This document shows positions 24,976 through 32,577 of a DNA stretch of 58,015 nt, piece by piece. The stretch comes from Bacilli bacterium (lineage in GTDB: Bacteria > Bacillota_I > Bacilli_A > RF39 > UBA660). The stretch covers positions 1-58,015 of the forward strand of contig JAGAWU010000022.1 of assembly GCA_017941235.1 (NCBI GenBank). The letters are read 5' to 3'. The first letter of the stretch is position 1. The number at the start of each line of letters is the position of its first letter. The position numbers and the translations under genes were made by a program. The notes under the pieces were generated by a model. It ran no database searches, was not told where the DNA came from, and saw only the letters and a program-made list of their open reading frames with translations.

Positions 24976-25562
24976 TGGTAGTTGTTGTAGCAATTTTACT
25001 AGCATTTATTTTTTGCACTATAGCTTTATATATAGGACTTATGAATTTATCATCATATATTATGATGATAGCTTTAATGGTAATATTTTATGTACTTAGA
25101 ATATATAATGATGCAAAATTTAGAAATAGTAATAGAGAAAAAAAATTAAGAAAAATATTTAAAGATTGGAAAGAGGAAGAAAACTTAACTACTTATATCT
25201 TTAATAAATACATTTATATAGTTAAATCACAAAGTTATAACTGCATTAATGAAATTAAAGATAAAGTAACTCCTAAAATGCTTGATTTAATAGAAAAAGA
25301 TAGTAATGCATTAAAAAATATTCATCATAAAAATGTATTAAGTGGATTTGAACTTAAAGATTTAGAACTAACAGTTTTAGATAAATACTATGTAGAGTTC
25401 ATAATTACATATAAATGTTTTGATTATACTCTTAATAGGAAAGATAAAATAATTAGAGGAAGTAATAAAGAAAAAAGAGAATACTCTTATAAAATTGGCT
25501 TTGAAAGAGATGAACATAATAACATGGTATTGTCTTATAATGAAATGATTTATCAAAAATAG
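24975..25562 (+). CDS. Membrane protein, Tim44-like, partner of the preceding gene
   Basis: 195 residues. Two N-terminal membrane segments (~2-20, 26-43), a basic stretch and a domain (~70-190) with the same order of helices and strands as the Tim44-like domain upstream (NKYIYIVKSQSYNCINEIKDKVTPKMLDLI ... KYYVEFIITYKCFDY). It lacks the zinc ribbon. Stop and start overlap in TAATG, so the two are made together and may form a heteromer. Closed by a terminator at 25561. The domain assignment is by pattern, without an alignment. Confidence 0.65.
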   Translation: MVVVVAILLAFIFCTIALYIGLMNLSSYIMMIALMVIFYVLRIYNDAKFRNSNREKKLRKIFKDWKEEENLTTYIFNKYIYIVKSQSYNCINEIKDKVTPKMLDLIEKDSNALKNIHHKNVLSGFELKDLELTVLDKYYVEFIITYKCFDYTLNRKDKIIRGSNKEKREYSYKIGFERDEHNNMVLSYNEMIYQK

Positions 25563-25600
25563 GATAAAAGTTAACAAAATAGTGCTTTTATCCTTTAATT
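25561..25600 (+). terminator. Terminator after the Tim44-like pair
   Basis: AGGATAAAAG (25561-25570) pairs with CTTTTATCCT (25585-25594), then TTAATTT. Confidence 0.75.
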
Positions 25601-25614
25601 TGTGAAAAAAATAA

Positions 25615-25643
25615 TTGCATTATATAAACAAATCTGCTACAAT
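25615..25643 (+). promoter_or_regulatory. Promoter for rpmG
   Basis: TTGCAT (25615-25620), 17-base spacer, TACAAT (25638-25643); 34 bases before the start codon. Confidence 0.75.
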
Positions 25644-25677
25644 ATATACAGACGTTTCACGTAAGGAGGTGTTTCTC

Positions 25678-25842
25678 GTGGCTAAAAAAGTTGGAAATAG
25701 ACAATACAAGACATTAAAATGTACTGTTTGTAATGAAGAAAATTATCGTGATGAAAGAAATGTAAAAAATACTGATAAATTAGAATTAAATAGATATTGT
25801 CCAAGATGTAGAAAACACACTGTACATAAGGAAAAGAAATAA
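25678..25842 (+). CDS. rpmG: 50S ribosomal protein L33 (zinc-binding form)
   Basis: 54 residues from a GTG at 25678, fixed by AAGGAGGT 7 bases upstream; an ATG further upstream would lie in the promoter. Sequence VAKKVGNRQYKTLKCTVC ... YCPRCRKHTVHKE. Two CxxC pairs make this the zinc-containing C+ paralogue; many bacteria carry a second zinc-free copy used in zinc starvation. Own promoter and terminator. secE and nusG, often next to rpmG, are not here. Confidence 0.95.
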   Translation: MAKKVGNRQYKTLKCTVCNEENYRDERNVKNTDKLELNRYCPRCRKHTVHKEKK

Positions 25843-25868
25843 AATAAGAGTCAATCTTATTTTTGTTT
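25841..25868 (+). terminator. Terminator after rpmG
   Basis: AAAATAAGA / TCTTATTTT stem with GTCAA loop and following T-rich run. Confidence 0.75.
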
Positions 25869-25900
25869 TAGAAGAAGTAATTCTTAATTAGGAGGGTAAA

Positions 25901-26458
25901 ATGACAAATTCAAACGATTTTAAAGTTGGTGTAACAATAGAAGTTGATGGTAATATTTATACAATACTTGAATTTCAACATGTAAAACCAGGTAAAGGAG
26001 CTGCTATTGTTAAAACTAAATTAAAGAATTTAAGAACTGGTTCAATAATTGAAAAAACATTCAATGCTGGTGAAAAAGTAGCTTTAGCAAGAATTGAAAA
26101 GAAAAATATGCAATTCTTATATGAAATGAATGGAACATATTATTTCATGAATATGACTACTTACGAACAAATAGAACTAGATAAGAGTTTAGTTGAATAT
26201 GAATCAAAATTCTTAAAAGAAAATTTAGAAGTAATAATGATGTTCTATGGAGACGAAGTATTAGGTATAACTTTACCAGATAAAGTTACTATGAAAATAG
26301 TAAGAACTGAATCTGCAGTAAAAGGTAACACAACAAGTAGTGCAATGAAAGATGCTGAACTTGAAACTGGATTAGTAGTTAAAGTTCCATTATTCATAAA
26401 TCAAGATGAAGACATATTAGTATCTACAAAAGATGGAAAATATGTATCAAGAGCATAA
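25901..26458 (+). CDS. efp: Translation elongation factor P
   Basis: 185 residues. It relieves ribosome stalling at proline runs. It contains FKVGVTIEVDGNIYTILEFQHVKPGKGAAIVKTKLKNL, with the loop lysine in PGKGAA, and the C-terminal KVPLFINQDEDILVSTKDGKYVSR. Length is normal. AGGAGGG precedes the ATG. No modification enzyme gene is nearby. Confidence 0.97.
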   Translation: MTNSNDFKVGVTIEVDGNIYTILEFQHVKPGKGAAIVKTKLKNLRTGSIIEKTFNAGEKVALARIEKKNMQFLYEMNGTYYFMNMTTYEQIELDKSLVEYESKFLKENLEVIMMFYGDEVLGITLPDKVTMKIVRTESAVKGNTTSSAMKDAELETGLVVKVPLFINQDEDILVSTKDGKYVSRA

Positions 26459-26484
26459 AAGAGACTTAATTTAAAGCCTCTTTT
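26457..26484. terminator. Bidirectional terminator between efp and sspI
   Basis: AAAAGAG ... CTCTTTT with an inner CTT/AAG pairing; T-rich flank on the plus side and A-rich on the other. Confidence 0.7.
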
Positions 26485-26672
26485 ATTTTTTTTACAATAT
26501 CATCTTTTTCCAAATTACTACTATTTTCCCATAACAAACACATAAATACACCAAGTCCAGGAAGAGTTACTTCATCACCACTATCAACAGATTCAAAGAT
26601 TGCTTCCTTAATATCTTCACTACTATCATCTTTAAAATTATTAATAATATGTTCTCTAATACTAATATCCAT
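26466..26672 (-). CDS. sspI: Small acid-soluble spore protein, SspI type
   Basis: 68 residues from the ATG at 26672 (GGAG 8 bases upstream on the minus strand; the frame is open further but without support). MDISIREHIINNF, SGDEVTLPGLGVFMCLLWENSS and the C-terminal helix match the SspI family of minor small acid-soluble proteins packed in the forespore. Expression in the forespore (sigma-G in Bacillus) would be expected. A further marker that this organism forms endospores. Confidence 0.85.
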   Translation of the reverse strand: MDISIREHIINNFKDDSSEDIKEAIFESVDSGDEVTLPGLGVFMCLLWENSSNLEKDDIVKKIKEALN

Positions 26673-26765
26673 AAAATCATCTCCTAAAATTATTTTAATC
26701 ATTATAAAAAAATATATACAAAAATATTAAAAATTGATTTATAATTAATTAAGAGGTATTCGTTT

Positions 26766-27761
26766 ATGAAAAAAGTATTAAAAATTTTACTACTACTATT
26801 TTTCTTAGGCATATTTGTAGGATCAATAGTTACAGTATGTATAAACTACAAAAAACAAAAAGTTGAAGAACATAAAGAAAAAAAATCACCAAAACAAATT
26901 GAATATAAAATAACCAGAAAGAATAATAAATATAGTGTTTCAAATAAAGAAGGAAAACTATTAAATAAAAATATAACAAATATATTTTATGATGGTAATA
27001 TCGTATATATTAAACTAGCAGATGAAAACAATGCAACACTACTTAAATATAATGTAAGAAAAGAAAAAACTGATGTAATCTATGAAGAAAACATTGAAAT
27101 ATTAGGAGATATAGAAGAATTTGGAAAGAACTATATAATAAATGGAAATATATACAATAAAGATTTTAATAAAATAATGGATAAAACAAATGATAATGAA
27201 AAAGTATTTCCTAATTTAAAAAGCAAACTACTTATTTATAATGATAAAATAGTAAAAGTAAAGTTAGAAACAAAAGAAGAAGAAGAAATTATTAAAAATG
27301 ATGATAAAAAAACATATGAATTTATTTCTATCTCAAACAGCAGTGAATTAATTCTATTAAAAGAAACTACAGAGTCAAGATCAACTATAGCATATTATAA
27401 AGATGATAAAATAAAAGAATTAAATATAGAGTATTCACCTAATAAAATATATAAACTTTTAAATGATAAGTATTTATTAGAAAAAGAAGAAAAAGAAGAA
27501 AAACTTTATAAAGTATATGATATAGAAAACGATACACTTGTATTAAAAGAAAAAACAAATAATACATACTTGTTTGATGGAACAAAATATTTATACAAAG
27601 ATAATAATAATATTTATTTAAAAGATTATGAAACGCAAGAAGAAAAAATAATTGAAAATATAAACTCAGATGTAGAATTTTTTCAAACAACAAAAGATAA
27701 TTATACGTTATTAATTAAATATAAAGAATCTGATAATATATTTTACATTTATTATCTATAA
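26766..27761 (+). CDS. Membrane-anchored extracellular beta-rich protein of unknown function
   Basis: 331 residues. A membrane anchor (~5-28) is followed by ~300 exterior residues made of short repeated beta-strand units with the pattern hydrophobic-x-x-Y-N/D-x (KYSVSNKEGKLL, KLLIYNDKIVKV, IYLKDYETQEEK). This suggests a beta-propeller-like or WD-like fold, but no repeat family could be named. TTAAGAGG lies upstream of the ATG. Own terminator at 27760. No cysteines or catalytic motifs were noticed. Confidence 0.6.
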   Translation: MKKVLKILLLLFFLGIFVGSIVTVCINYKKQKVEEHKEKKSPKQIEYKITRKNNKYSVSNKEGKLLNKNITNIFYDGNIVYIKLADENNATLLKYNVRKEKTDVIYEENIEILGDIEEFGKNYIINGNIYNKDFNKIMDKTNDNEKVFPNLKSKLLIYNDKIVKVKLETKEEEEIIKNDDKKTYEFISISNSSELILLKETTESRSTIAYYKDDKIKELNIEYSPNKIYKLLNDKYLLEKEEKEEKLYKVYDIENDTLVLKEKTNNTYLFDGTKYLYKDNNNIYLKDYETQEEKIIENINSDVEFFQTTKDNYTLLIKYKESDNIFYIYYL

Positions 27762-27787
27762 ACCAGTTTTTATATTGGTTTTTTTTT
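27760..27787 (+). terminator. Terminator before the adhesin gene
   Basis: AAACCA / TGGTTT short stem followed by a run of eight Ts. Confidence 0.7.
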
Positions 27788-27826
27788 ATTTAATATGTTA
27801 TACTCTTATATAGGATAGGTGAGTAT

Positions 27827-30800
27827 ATGAAAAGTGTAAAAAAGAATATTTTATTAAGTTCACTATTTGTGATTGCAGTATTTATATTAGGCATATTTTT
27901 GATAAAAGGAATAAATAAAAGTTTTGCTGCAACAACCGATTTGCCAAATAATTTAAAGGCAAAGAGTCCTTTTGATATTAACAATTTAGAGGAAAGCGCA
28001 AAATATTATAGAAATCCTGGAGAAGGTACTTCTGAAGATTTACAAACATCTATAAAGTATTTATCAGATGGAACTACAGATTATGTAGCATACTGTCTAA
28101 ATAAAGACAAAGGTTGGCCAACAACTGATCAAAATATAACATTTACTAAATCAAGTGAACCTATGGATGTAGGATATTCTTATATAATGATAAATGGGTA
28201 TCCAAATAAAAGATTCACAAGTGATCCGTTGGATGATAACTATATAACACAACTTGCTGTATGGCTATACGAAAATGAATTTGTAGATTCCAATGTTTTA
28301 ACTGCTGCTGAAGTTAATGATATTAAAAATTATAAATATTATAATAGTTATGTAAAACCATTAATAGAAGGGGCAAGAAATGCAAGAACTACAGGAATAG
28401 AACCAAATCCTAGTTTTTCAGTTAATCAAGGAAGTTTTACTTATGATATTACAGAAGATTACTATATAAGTAACACTATTTCAGTTACATCAAATATAAA
28501 ATTTGAAAATTATAAAGTTGCACTTGAAGATGTAAATTCTTATGAAATACTAGATGCAAATGAAAATATAATAATTAAGAAAAATAAAGGCACAATGGTT
28601 AAAGATGATTCAATTAATTATGGTGCAGGGTTCAAAATAAGAATACCATCAAATGCAATTATAAAAAGTAAAAATATTGCAATTAATTTATCAGTTAACT
28701 ATACACAATACGATACATATAAGTATACACCACCACAAGGAGAAGATTATCAAAATGCTGGAGTATCAACTTTAGTTCCAGTTTCAAAGACTAAAACAGT
28801 AAGTTCAACTTTTACACTTCCTAAAGGAAGCCTAAAAATAGAAAAAGTAGATATTGAGGGTAGAGGAATAATAGGAGCTAAATTCTTAGTAGAAGGTCCA
28901 AATGGCTATAGTGAAGAAGTAGATATGACAGATGTAACTGAAACAACACTTACAGATTTAATACCAGGTACGTACACTATAACAGAAATTATAGCACCTT
29001 CTGGTTATATAACATCAGATCCGGTAAATGTTGCAGTAAGTTTAAATAATACTACAGAAGCACCTATTATAAATGATGAAGTAGGATGGAGTATAAATAA
29101 AATAGATTCTGAAAATGGAAGAAAATTAGCCGGAGCAGTAATAGAAGTATATGAAAAAAATTCAAATCCTAAAAAAGTAGCTTTAAGGTTTACTACTACA
29201 GGAACATCAGAGAATGATTATGAAATAAATAACGGATTAGAATATGGTAAAACCTATATAGCATATGAAGTAGAAGCACCAGAAGGATACATACTAGATT
29301 CAACAGAATATGAATTCACAATAGATAGAAATAATAGTAAAGTGGAGTTAAATATTCCAAATACAAAGAATTCTACAAATATTATTAAATTAGATCAAGA
29401 TAGTAAATGCTTTGCAAATGCAGGACTTGCGCTTTATAAAAATGATGGTACTTTCATAGAAAGATGGACATCATCATGTAATGGAACTACTGCAGTACCA
29501 CATACAGTAAAAGGATTAGCAAAAGGAAGATATTATGTAGTAGAAGAAAGTGTACCAGCAGGATATATAAAAAGCACTACTAAAGAATACTTTGATATAG
29601 ATGAAAATCAAACTATAACAAAAACTGTTACATTTACTAATACCAAAAAGAATATTACTCTAAAGAAAGTAGATGAGGATGGAGTTCCAATAGCAGGAGC
29701 AAAACTTAGAGTATACAATAATAATACTGGAGCAAATGCATTCGATCGTACATACACTACAGAAACTACACCAATATCTTTAGATAATTTACCAAATGGA
29801 ACATATTATGTTGAAGAAATACAAGCACCAAATGGTTTTATAAAATCTAATGAAATAAAAAGCTTCACTATCACTGATACAACAACTAATGAAAGTATAC
29901 CTTTTGAAAATAAAAGAAACAAAATAAAAGCTGCAAAAGTAGATAAAGATGGAAATTATCTTCGAGGAGCAAAACTTAAAGTTGTTGATAGTAACAATAA
30001 CGTAATTGATAGCTGGACAACTACTGCTTCTGTTCATACAATATCTACACAAAATTTAGTCCATGGAACATACTATTTAGTAGAAGAAGAAGCACCAGAA
30101 GGATATATAAGAGATAAAAATGTTAGAGTTCCAATAGTATTATCTGAAACATCTAATAATGAAACAGTTTATACAATTACTAATACTAAGATGGATATAT
30201 CAATACTAAAAGTAGATGAAAATAATGATCCACTACCTGGAGTTACACTAGAAATAATAGATTCTAATAATCAAAGAGTTGTTTCCTGGGTTACTACAGA
30301 AACACCTTATAAATTAACAAACATAACTTATGGAAACTTTAAAATTAGAGAAGTTAAAACAATAGATGGATATATTCTTGATAAAACTGAATATCCACTA
30401 GTAATAGATGAGAACACAACAACTATTAGCAAAAAAATAGAAAACAAGCCAATAAAAGCTGAATTTGCCAAAATTGATAGTAAAACTGGAGATTTAATAG
30501 CAGGAGCAGAACTAAAACTATCTAGAGTAGATGGCAGCATGACTCCAATTATTTGGACAACAACAAATGAAGTAAAAACAATTTCAAAATTACCAAAAGG
30601 TAAATATATTTTAGAAGAAACTAAAGCACCAGAAGGATACGTAAATGTAGGAAATAAAGTAGAATTTGAAATAGAAGAAACTGGAAAACTACAAAAAGTT
30701 TATATGAAAGATAATTACATAACAGCAAGTGTATCTAATAAGAAAATAAAAATTAGTACTAATAATACAGCAGGATTTAAGTTCAAATTAGTAAATGAGA

Positions 30801-31366
30801 ACAAAGAAGAAGTAGATGAATGGACAATGACAAATGAAGATTATACTACTGATGCTCTTCCAATAGGTAAATACTTACTTTACGAAGAAGAAGTTCCAGA
30901 AGGATATATCTTACAAGCTGAGCCATATGAAATACTAGTAACAAATAGCGAGACAGTAGAACAAATAAGAATAATTAATAATCCTATTAATGTAAGTGTT
31001 TCAAAGAAAGATTTTACAACAGGTGAAGAAATAGAAGGCGCTGAATTAGTACTTAAAGATTATGCTGGAAATACTATTGATACTTGGGTGTCTACAAAAG
31101 AAGAACACAAAATATCAAAACTTCCAAAAGGGAAATATAAACTTATAGAAACAATTGCACCAGAAGGATACGTATTAAGCAAAGAAGAAGTAGAATTTGA
31201 AGTAAAAGAAACTGGTGAAATACAAACAGCAGTTATGTATAATACACCAAAAGTAGAAGTACCAAATACTGCTGCGTCAGCAAATAAAGTATTATATATA
31301 GTTGCAGCAATATTACTAGTATCAGGATTTGGACTTACTTCAATGGTATTAACAAAGAAAAACTAA
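27827..31366 (+). CDS. Cell-surface adhesin: thioester domain plus nine SpaA/Cna-B-like domains
   Basis: 1179 residues. Signal peptide (~1-34, cut after SFA-A). A thioester domain has C90 in AYCLNKDKG and Q142 in TQLAVW; these two residues form the reactive internal thioester known to bind host surface proteins covalently. About nine SpaA/Cna-B-like domains of ~85-95 residues follow (from ~335), each opening with a K-x-D strand and carrying an APEGYI-type motif and a terminal asparagine, as expected for isopeptide-bonded pilin stalk domains. The C-terminus has VPNTA (1145-1149), a membrane helix and KKN, a variant sortase signal. AGGTGAG precedes the ATG. No sortase gene is in the window. Confidence 0.9.
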   Translation: MKSVKKNILLSSLFVIAVFILGIFLIKGINKSFAATTDLPNNLKAKSPFDINNLEESAKYYRNPGEGTSEDLQTSIKYLSDGTTDYVAYCLNKDKGWPTTDQNITFTKSSEPMDVGYSYIMINGYPNKRFTSDPLDDNYITQLAVWLYENEFVDSNVLTAAEVNDIKNYKYYNSYVKPLIEGARNARTTGIEPNPSFSVNQGSFTYDITEDYYISNTISVTSNIKFENYKVALEDVNSYEILDANENIIIKKNKGTMVKDDSINYGAGFKIRIPSNAIIKSKNIAINLSVNYTQYDTYKYTPPQGEDYQNAGVSTLVPVSKTKTVSSTFTLPKGSLKIEKVDIEGRGIIGAKFLVEGPNGYSEEVDMTDVTETTLTDLIPGTYTITEIIAPSGYITSDPVNVAVSLNNTTEAPIINDEVGWSINKIDSENGRKLAGAVIEVYEKNSNPKKVALRFTTTGTSENDYEINNGLEYGKTYIAYEVEAPEGYILDSTEYEFTIDRNNSKVELNIPNTKNSTNIIKLDQDSKCFANAGLALYKNDGTFIERWTSSCNGTTAVPHTVKGLAKGRYYVVEESVPAGYIKSTTKEYFDIDENQTITKTVTFTNTKKNITLKKVDEDGVPIAGAKLRVYNNNTGANAFDRTYTTETTPISLDNLPNGTYYVEEIQAPNGFIKSNEIKSFTITDTTTNESIPFENKRNKIKAAKVDKDGNYLRGAKLKVVDSNNNVIDSWTTTASVHTISTQNLVHGTYYLVEEEAPEGYIRDKNVRVPIVLSETSNNETVYTITNTKMDISILKVDENNDPLPGVTLEIIDSNNQRVVSWVTTETPYKLTNITYGNFKIREVKTIDGYILDKTEYPLVIDENTTTISKKIENKPIKAEFAKIDSKTGDLIAGAELKLSRVDGSMTPIIWTTTNEVKTISKLPKGKYILEETKAPEGYVNVGNKVEFEIEETGKLQKVYMKDNYITASVSNKKIKISTNNTAGFKFKLVNENKEEVDEWTMTNEDYTTDALPIGKYLLYEEEVPEGYILQAEPYEILVTNSETVEQIRIINNPINVSVSKKDFTTGEEIEGAELVLKDYAGNTIDTWVSTKEEHKISKLPKGKYKLIETIAPEGYVLSKEEVEFEVKETGEIQTAVMYNTPKVEVPNTAASANKVLYIVAAILLVSGFGLTSMVLTKKN

Positions 31367-31388
31367 GAGGGAGTAATCTCTCTTTTTC
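31366..31388 (+). terminator. Terminator after the adhesin gene
   Basis: AGAGGGA / TCTCTCT stem (one G-U) with GTAA loop, then TTTTT. Confidence 0.75.
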
Positions 31389-31436
31389 TTTCTTTACAAA
31401 AAATATTATTACTTTTATAATTGTATTGGTGATTCT

Positions 31437-32075
31437 ATGAAATTAGAAATAAACGGAGAAATTTATGAAGTAGTAATAGAAAAGAAAAAAACAACAAAAA
31501 ATACTTACATAAGAATAAAGGATAATTTGAATATACATGTAACAACTAATATATTTACAAGTGATAGACAAATAGCAAAATTATTAGAAAAGAATTACTC
31601 ATCCATTACTAAAATGATTGAAAAACAAAAAGTAAAAAATAGTAATAATGAGAATTTTAATTACTTAGGAAAAAACTATGAAATAGTATATAGTGAATAC
31701 TATGATATATCATTTGGAGAAAACAAAGTATTTATGAATAAAGATATTGATATTGATAAATGGTATAAAAAAGAGGCAAAGACTTTATTTAAAGAACATT
31801 TAGATTCTATTTATAATAGTTTTTCAAGAAGTATTCCTTATCCAAGCTTAAGAATTAGAAAGATGACAACAAGATGGGGAGTATGTAATACAAAATTAAA
31901 GACTGTAACTTTAAATTTAGAATTAATAAAAAGAAATACAAAATACTTAGATTATGTAATAGTTCATGAATTATCACATTTAATTCATCCTAATCATTCA
32001 AAAAGTTTTTGGAATCTAGTAGAAGAAAATTGTCCTAATTATAAGCAAATAAAAAAAGAAATGAAAGAATTTTAA
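31437..32075 (+). CDS. YgjP/DUF45-type (M48-like) metallopeptidase
   Basis: 212 residues, cytoplasmic. The N-terminal beta-rich part (IEKKKTTKNTYIRIKDNLNIHV) and the central RIRKMTTRWGVCNTKLKTVTLNLELIK are typical of this family. The zinc site is HELSH (H177, E178, H181) with a third histidine in HPNHS at 187. Proteins of the YgjP/WLM group are putative zinc proteases; the cellular target is not known. TTGGTGATTCT precedes the ATG. Overlaps the tail of the convergent 60-residue gene by 4 bases. Confidence 0.88.
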   Translation: MKLEINGEIYEVVIEKKKTTKNTYIRIKDNLNIHVTTNIFTSDRQIAKLLEKNYSSITKMIEKQKVKNSNNENFNYLGKNYEIVYSEYYDISFGENKVFMNKDIDIDKWYKKEAKTLFKEHLDSIYNSFSRSIPYPSLRIRKMTTRWGVCNTKLKTVTLNLELIKRNTKYLDYVIVHELSHLIHPNHSKSFWNLVEENCPNYKQIKKEMKEF

Positions 32076-32254
32076 TTCTTACCATTTCTTTTATTTTTTT
32101 TATTATCTTCATTTTTCTTTTCTTCTTTATCATCTTTTTTTAGATTAATATTTATATTTTTATATTTATCCCCGGGAAGTATAAATGTATAACCATCACT
32201 AAGCTCTTCTTCATTAGTATTACCATATTGTATATCTAAATTTCTCTTTTGCAT
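32072..32254 (-). CDS. Small charged protein of unknown function
   Basis: 60 residues, hydrophilic. The N-terminal half is MQKRNLDIQYGNTNEEELSD, followed by GYTFILPGDKY and a very lysine/asparagine-rich tail. AGGAGG lies 11 bases before the ATG on the minus strand, a little far. Convergent with the DUF45 gene. No family recognised; the low complexity of the tail makes it less certain, but the N-terminal half has ordinary coding character. Confidence 0.45.
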   Translation of the reverse strand: MQKRNLDIQYGNTNEEELSDGYTFILPGDKYKNININLKKDDKEEKKNEDNKKNKRNGKN

Positions 32255-32327
32255 TATTAAAATGTCCTCCTATTATTATCACACATAAATAATATCATAA
32301 GTATAATTTGTTTTCAAGCAAAACAAA

Positions 32328-32349
32328 AAAGGACTTATAAAAGTCCTTT
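32328..32349 (-). terminator. Terminator after tRNA-Arg
   Basis: AAAGGACTT / AAGTCCTTT stem with ATAA loop; on the minus strand it is followed by a T-run and lies ~10 bases past the CCA end. Confidence 0.85.
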
Positions 32350-32359
32350 AATTTACTAG

Positions 32360-32436
32360 TGGTGTTCACGACGTGATTCGAACACGTGACCGATCGCTTA
32401 GAAGGCGATTGCTCTATCCAGCTGAGCTACGTGAAC
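32360..32436 (-). tRNA. tRNA-Arg (anticodon UCU)
   Basis: 77 bases including an encoded CCA. The acceptor stem GTTCACG pairs with CGTGAAC, the D-arm is AGCTCAGCTGGATAGAGC, the anticodon loop CTTCTAA has anticodon TCT, and the T-arm carries GTTCGAATC. Reads AGA/AGG codons, which dominate arginine use in this A+T-rich DNA. Confidence 0.97.
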
Positions 32437-32451
32437 AACTAAGACTCCTTA

Positions 32452-32480
32452 AGTATACAACAAAATATAAATTTTTGCAA
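32452..32480 (-). promoter_or_regulatory. Promoter of tRNA-Arg
   Basis: On the minus strand TTGCAA (32480-32475), 17-base spacer, TATACT (32457-32452), 15 bases before the tRNA 5' end. Confidence 0.75.
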
Positions 32481-32547
32481 GTATGATAACAAAAAAAATA
32501 AAAAAATTCATATTTTTAAAATTTTATAGGGAAAATCCAATTTTTTT

Positions 32548-32553
32548 TATAAT
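32548..32553 (+). promoter_or_regulatory. -10 element of the peptide-export operon
   Basis: TATAAT at 32548-32553, 25 bases before the GTG start. The place of the -35 hexamer holds the near-palindrome GGGAAAATCC (32529-32538) and no TTGACA-like sequence, which suggests an activated promoter. The assignment is by position. Confidence 0.45.
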
Positions 32554-32577
32554 AATACATATGAGGAGGTTAGATAA

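Noticed and set aside
28800..31260. Direct repeats in the adhesin gene as a possible CRISPR-like or mobile array
   Set aside because: The periodicity is at protein level (SpaA-like domains of ~90 residues), with diverged DNA and continuous coding.
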